DNA of 64,000 bases, from contig NZ_LKHP01000010.1 in NCBI RefSeq assembly GCF_001440545.1, forward strand, positions 1 to 64,000, given 5' to 3'. The notes beneath the pieces are model-generated. The model did no database searches, had not been told where the DNA came from, and saw only the letters and a list, made by a program, of their open reading frames with translations. Positions within the stretch are counted from its first letter, which is position 1, and every line of letters starts with the position of its first letter. Source of the stretch: Caloramator mitchellensis. GTDB lineage: Bacteria > Bacillota > Clostridia > Clostridiales > Caloramatoraceae. The translations under genes and the position numbers were made by a program. Below, in pieces: positions 62,108 to 64,000 of the stretch.

Positions 62108-63514
62108 ATGCAGGATTTTGTAATTCCAATCATAATTGTTGCTGTTGTTTTATTCTTAATCATTACCATTCTTTCTATGTGGAAAAGAGTTCCACAGGAT
62201 AAGGCACTTGTAGTTACTGGCTTAAAGAAAAGGGTTATTTCAGGTGGCGGTGGGCTTGTTATTCCACTTCTTGAAAGAACAGATGTTATTTCGCTGCAAA
62301 ATATGAAAATTGAAGTTAAAATCGATGGCGCTCTAACCGAACAAGGCGTTGATATTGGAGCTGATGGTGTTGCTGTTATAAAGGTTAAATCAGACATGGA
62401 ATCAATCTTATCTGCAGCAGAACAGTTCAATACAGGTGAAGAACAAAGAACTATTGCAAAAATTCAAGATACAGCAAAGGATGTTCTTGAAGGAAAGCTC
62501 CGTGAAATTATTTCAAAACTTACAGTTGAAGAAATTTATAAAGACAGAGAAAAATTTGCAGCACAAGTTCAAGAGGTAGCAGCTGTTGACCTTGCTGATA
62601 TGGGGCTTGAAATTAAGGCCTTCACGATAAGAGATATTAATGATAACAATGGATATCTTGATGCACTTGGAAAGAAGAGAATTGCAGAAGTAAAAAGGGA
62701 TGCTGAAATTGCACAGGCAGAGGCAAATAAGGAAACAAAGATAAGAACAGCAGAAGCTAATAGAGAAGGGGAAGCTGCAAGGTTAGTTGCAGAAACTCAA
62801 ATTGCTGAATCAACAAAGGAAAAGGAATTAAAGGTTCAGTCATATAGAAAAGAGCAGGAAATCGCAAAGGCTAATGCCGACCTTGCTTATGAAATAGAAT
62901 CTAATAAAGTTAAAAAAGATGTAACTGAAGCTCAGATGCAGGTTGAAATCATTAGAAAGCAGAAGGAAATTGAACTTGCAGAGCAGGAGGCACTAAGAAA
63001 AGAAAAAGAACTCGAGGCCACAATAATTAAACAGGCAGAGGCTGAAAAATTTAAAACCGAAAAGTTAGCAGAGGCTACAAAATATAAAGAATTACAAGAT
63101 GCAGAGGCAAGGGCGGCAGCTATAAGACTTGAGGGGCAAGCTAGAGCTGAAGCAAGAAAGCTTGAGGGTATGGCAGAAGTTGAGATAATTAGAGAAAAGG
63201 GTAAGGCAGAAGCTGAGGCTATGATGAAGAAGGCAGAGGCGTTTAAGCTTTACAATGATGCTGCTATAACTCAAATGATTATTGAAAAACTGCCTGAAAT
63301 AGCAAAGGCTGTTGCTGAACCGCTATCAAAGACCGAAAAGATTGTTATTATTGACAACGGTAATGGAAAAGGAGCAGCAAAGGTTACTGAGTATGTAACT
63401 GATGTTGTTGCAAGACTTCCTGAAACTGTTGAAGCTTTAACAGGAGTTAAAGTAGGGGACTTAATTAATAAGGTTGGAAATGGCCAGGTTACAAAGAAAG
63501 ATGTTATAGACTAA
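62108..63514 (+). CDS. floT: Flotillin-like SPFH protein
   Basis: 468-residue lipid-raft scaffold protein: an N-terminal membrane hairpin (about 3-20), an SPFH/PHB domain (about 30-200, with VPQDKALVVTGLKKRVISGGG), a long Ala/Glu-rich coiled coil (about 200-390 with many EAE/KAEAE repeats) and a C-terminal segment. Start after GGGGG. Co-transcribed with nfeD and closed by a terminator. Confidence 0.94.
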   Translation: MQDFVIPIIIVAVVLFLIITILSMWKRVPQDKALVVTGLKKRVISGGGGLVIPLLERTDVISLQNMKIEVKIDGALTEQGVDIGADGVAVIKVKSDMESILSAAEQFNTGEEQRTIAKIQDTAKDVLEGKLREIISKLTVEEIYKDREKFAAQVQEVAAVDLADMGLEIKAFTIRDINDNNGYLDALGKKRIAEVKRDAEIAQAEANKETKIRTAEANREGEAARLVAETQIAESTKEKELKVQSYRKEQEIAKANADLAYEIESNKVKKDVTEAQMQVEIIRKQKEIELAEQEALRKEKELEATIIKQAEAEKFKTEKLAEATKYKELQDAEARAAAIRLEGQARAEARKLEGMAEVEIIREKGKAEAEAMMKKAEAFKLYNDAAITQMIIEKLPEIAKAVAEPLSKTEKIVIIDNGNGKGAAKVTEYVTDVVARLPETVEALTGVKVGDLINKVGNGQVTKKDVID

Positions 63515-63553
63515 GCAACCCAAAGTAATTTAAATTTCTATCCATTAAACGAT

Positions 63554-63584
63554 AAAGGGAAATCGATTGATTTCCCTTTAAATA
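63554..63584 (+). terminator. Terminator of nfeD-floT
   Basis: Perfect 11-bp stem AAAGGGAAATC-GATT-GATTTCCCTTT followed by AAATATTTTTT. Confidence 0.88.
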
Positions 63585-63676
63585 TTTTTTATAGAATGTT
63601 TTACTATAGCCATTGTATAGACTACAAAACAACAAAGTGCTAAAATAAATATGAATTTTATGCGAGGAGAGGGAAG

Positions 63677-64000
63677 ATGAAGGAGATTGAAAATATAGCA
63701 CTGTTTAACACATTATCAGAAAAAGATGTTAAGTTATTAAACCCACTTATTTGGGCCTATATAGGTGATGCAATTTATGAAGCATATGTGAGAACTTACA
63801 TAATCTCAAAGGGTGCTAAGTCTTCACATAAACTTCATGTGGAATCAATTAAATTTGTTAAGGCAGCAAATCAAGCAAAAATACTTGATAAGCTAAATCC
63901 TTATCTAACAGAAGAAGAACTTGATGTTGTAAGGCGTGGAAGAAATACAAAGACATATCATGTCCCTAAAAATGCTAATGTTTTAGATTATAGAATGGCT
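63677..64000 (+). CDS. mrnC: Mini-ribonuclease III (partial, runs off the window)
   Basis: First 108 codons of an RNase III-domain protein without a dsRNA-binding domain, which matures 23S rRNA. ENIALFNTLSEKDVKLLNPLIWAYIGDAIYEAYVRTYI and the RRGRNTKTYHVPKNANVLDYRMA segment are the MrnC pattern, with the catalytic Asp in GDAIYE. ATG 63677 follows GAGGAGAGGG. The 3' end is beyond 64000. Confidence 0.93.
   Translation, partial: MKEIENIALFNTLSEKDVKLLNPLIWAYIGDAIYEAYVRTYIISKGAKSSHKLHVESIKFVKAANQAKILDKLNPYLTEEELDVVRRGRNTKTYHVPKNANVLDYRMA

Noticed and set aside
1-64000. CRISPR arrays, tRNA/rRNA genes, transposases, phage genes
   Set aside because: No regularly spaced repeats, cloverleaf sequences or transposase motifs were noticed. 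The 44-bp repeats are dispersed, not arrayed.

Overview
The window comes from an AT-rich, low-GC, strictly anaerobic Firmicute, probably of the Clostridia (a Clostridiaceae/Caloramator-like organism is a guess). The signs are class III ribonucleotide reductase, AOR-type tungsten enzymology, three T-boxes, SAM-I and Moco riboswitches, Gram-positive operon structure and strong GGAGG-type ribosome binding sites. The window starts just past the 3' end of an archaeal-type PEP carboxylase gene and ends inside mrnC. No rRNA, tRNA, CRISPR array, phage or insertion sequence was seen.

Layout. 1-4.7 kb: ppcA (-), then nrdD-nrdG behind two NrdR boxes. 4.7-6.9 kb: two-component system (-). 7.1-14.1 kb: RpiR regulator, gluconate kinase and permease, then gnd, zwf and a cyclase-family hydrolase (gluconate use and oxidative pentose phosphate route). 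14.4-16.05 kb: tcyP-like cystine symporter (-) behind a cysteine T-box. 16.14-19.25 kb: hgcA-hgcB (mercury methylation) with a corrinoid adenosyltransferase, ispF and a nitroreductase. 19.3-24.3 kb: VanY peptidase, phosphoesterase, T-box-proS and two small unknown genes. 24.4-26.9 kb: SAM riboswitch-metNIQ. 27-37.8 kb: mixed housekeeping (two EamA transporters, L,D-transpeptidase, Uma2, typA, HAD phosphatase, UbiA prenyltransferase, hemerythrin, threonine aldolase, rhomboid-like protein, esterase). 37.9-43.6 kb: gltX, T-box-cysS, psuK-psuG, ykvA. 43.8-56.4 kb: a tungsten/molybdenum cofactor region: Moco riboswitch, tupABC, mogA, two moeA genes (one fused to a binding-protein domain), moaA, moaC, MOSC, aor, a radical SAM protein, moaD-like, thiF-like and ybjQ. 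56.4-64 kb: unknown protein, yhfC-gntR-DUF1648 operon, rtcB, nfeD-floT, partial mrnC.

Main discovery. Both mercury-methylation genes carry an in-frame UGA. In hgcB the UGA (17518-17520) sits where the family has its conserved single Cys after the second ferredoxin motif (GVG-Cys-A). Reading through it restores 16 more residues ending in the vicinal Cys-Cys typical of HgcB. In hgcA the ATG with the best ribosome binding site (16141) is followed by ten codons ending in Cys and then an in-frame UGA (16171-16173), which would give a Cys-Sec pair. Each UGA is followed at 22-30 nt by a small hairpin whose three-base loop begins with G and contains GU, as in bacterial SECIS elements. The best reading is a selenocysteine-containing HgcAB. 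A double nonsense mutation, or a leader peptide in hgcA, are the alternatives.

Other themes. The hgcA promoter is divergent from, and overlaps, a consensus promoter driving the Cys T-box and cystine importer, and an 18-bp perfect palindrome covers the hgcA -10. Eight copies of a ~44-bp dispersed repeat lie at gene borders and supply the stop codon of three genes. The cyclase-family hydrolase overlapping zwf is a candidate stand-in for the missing 6-phosphogluconolactonase.
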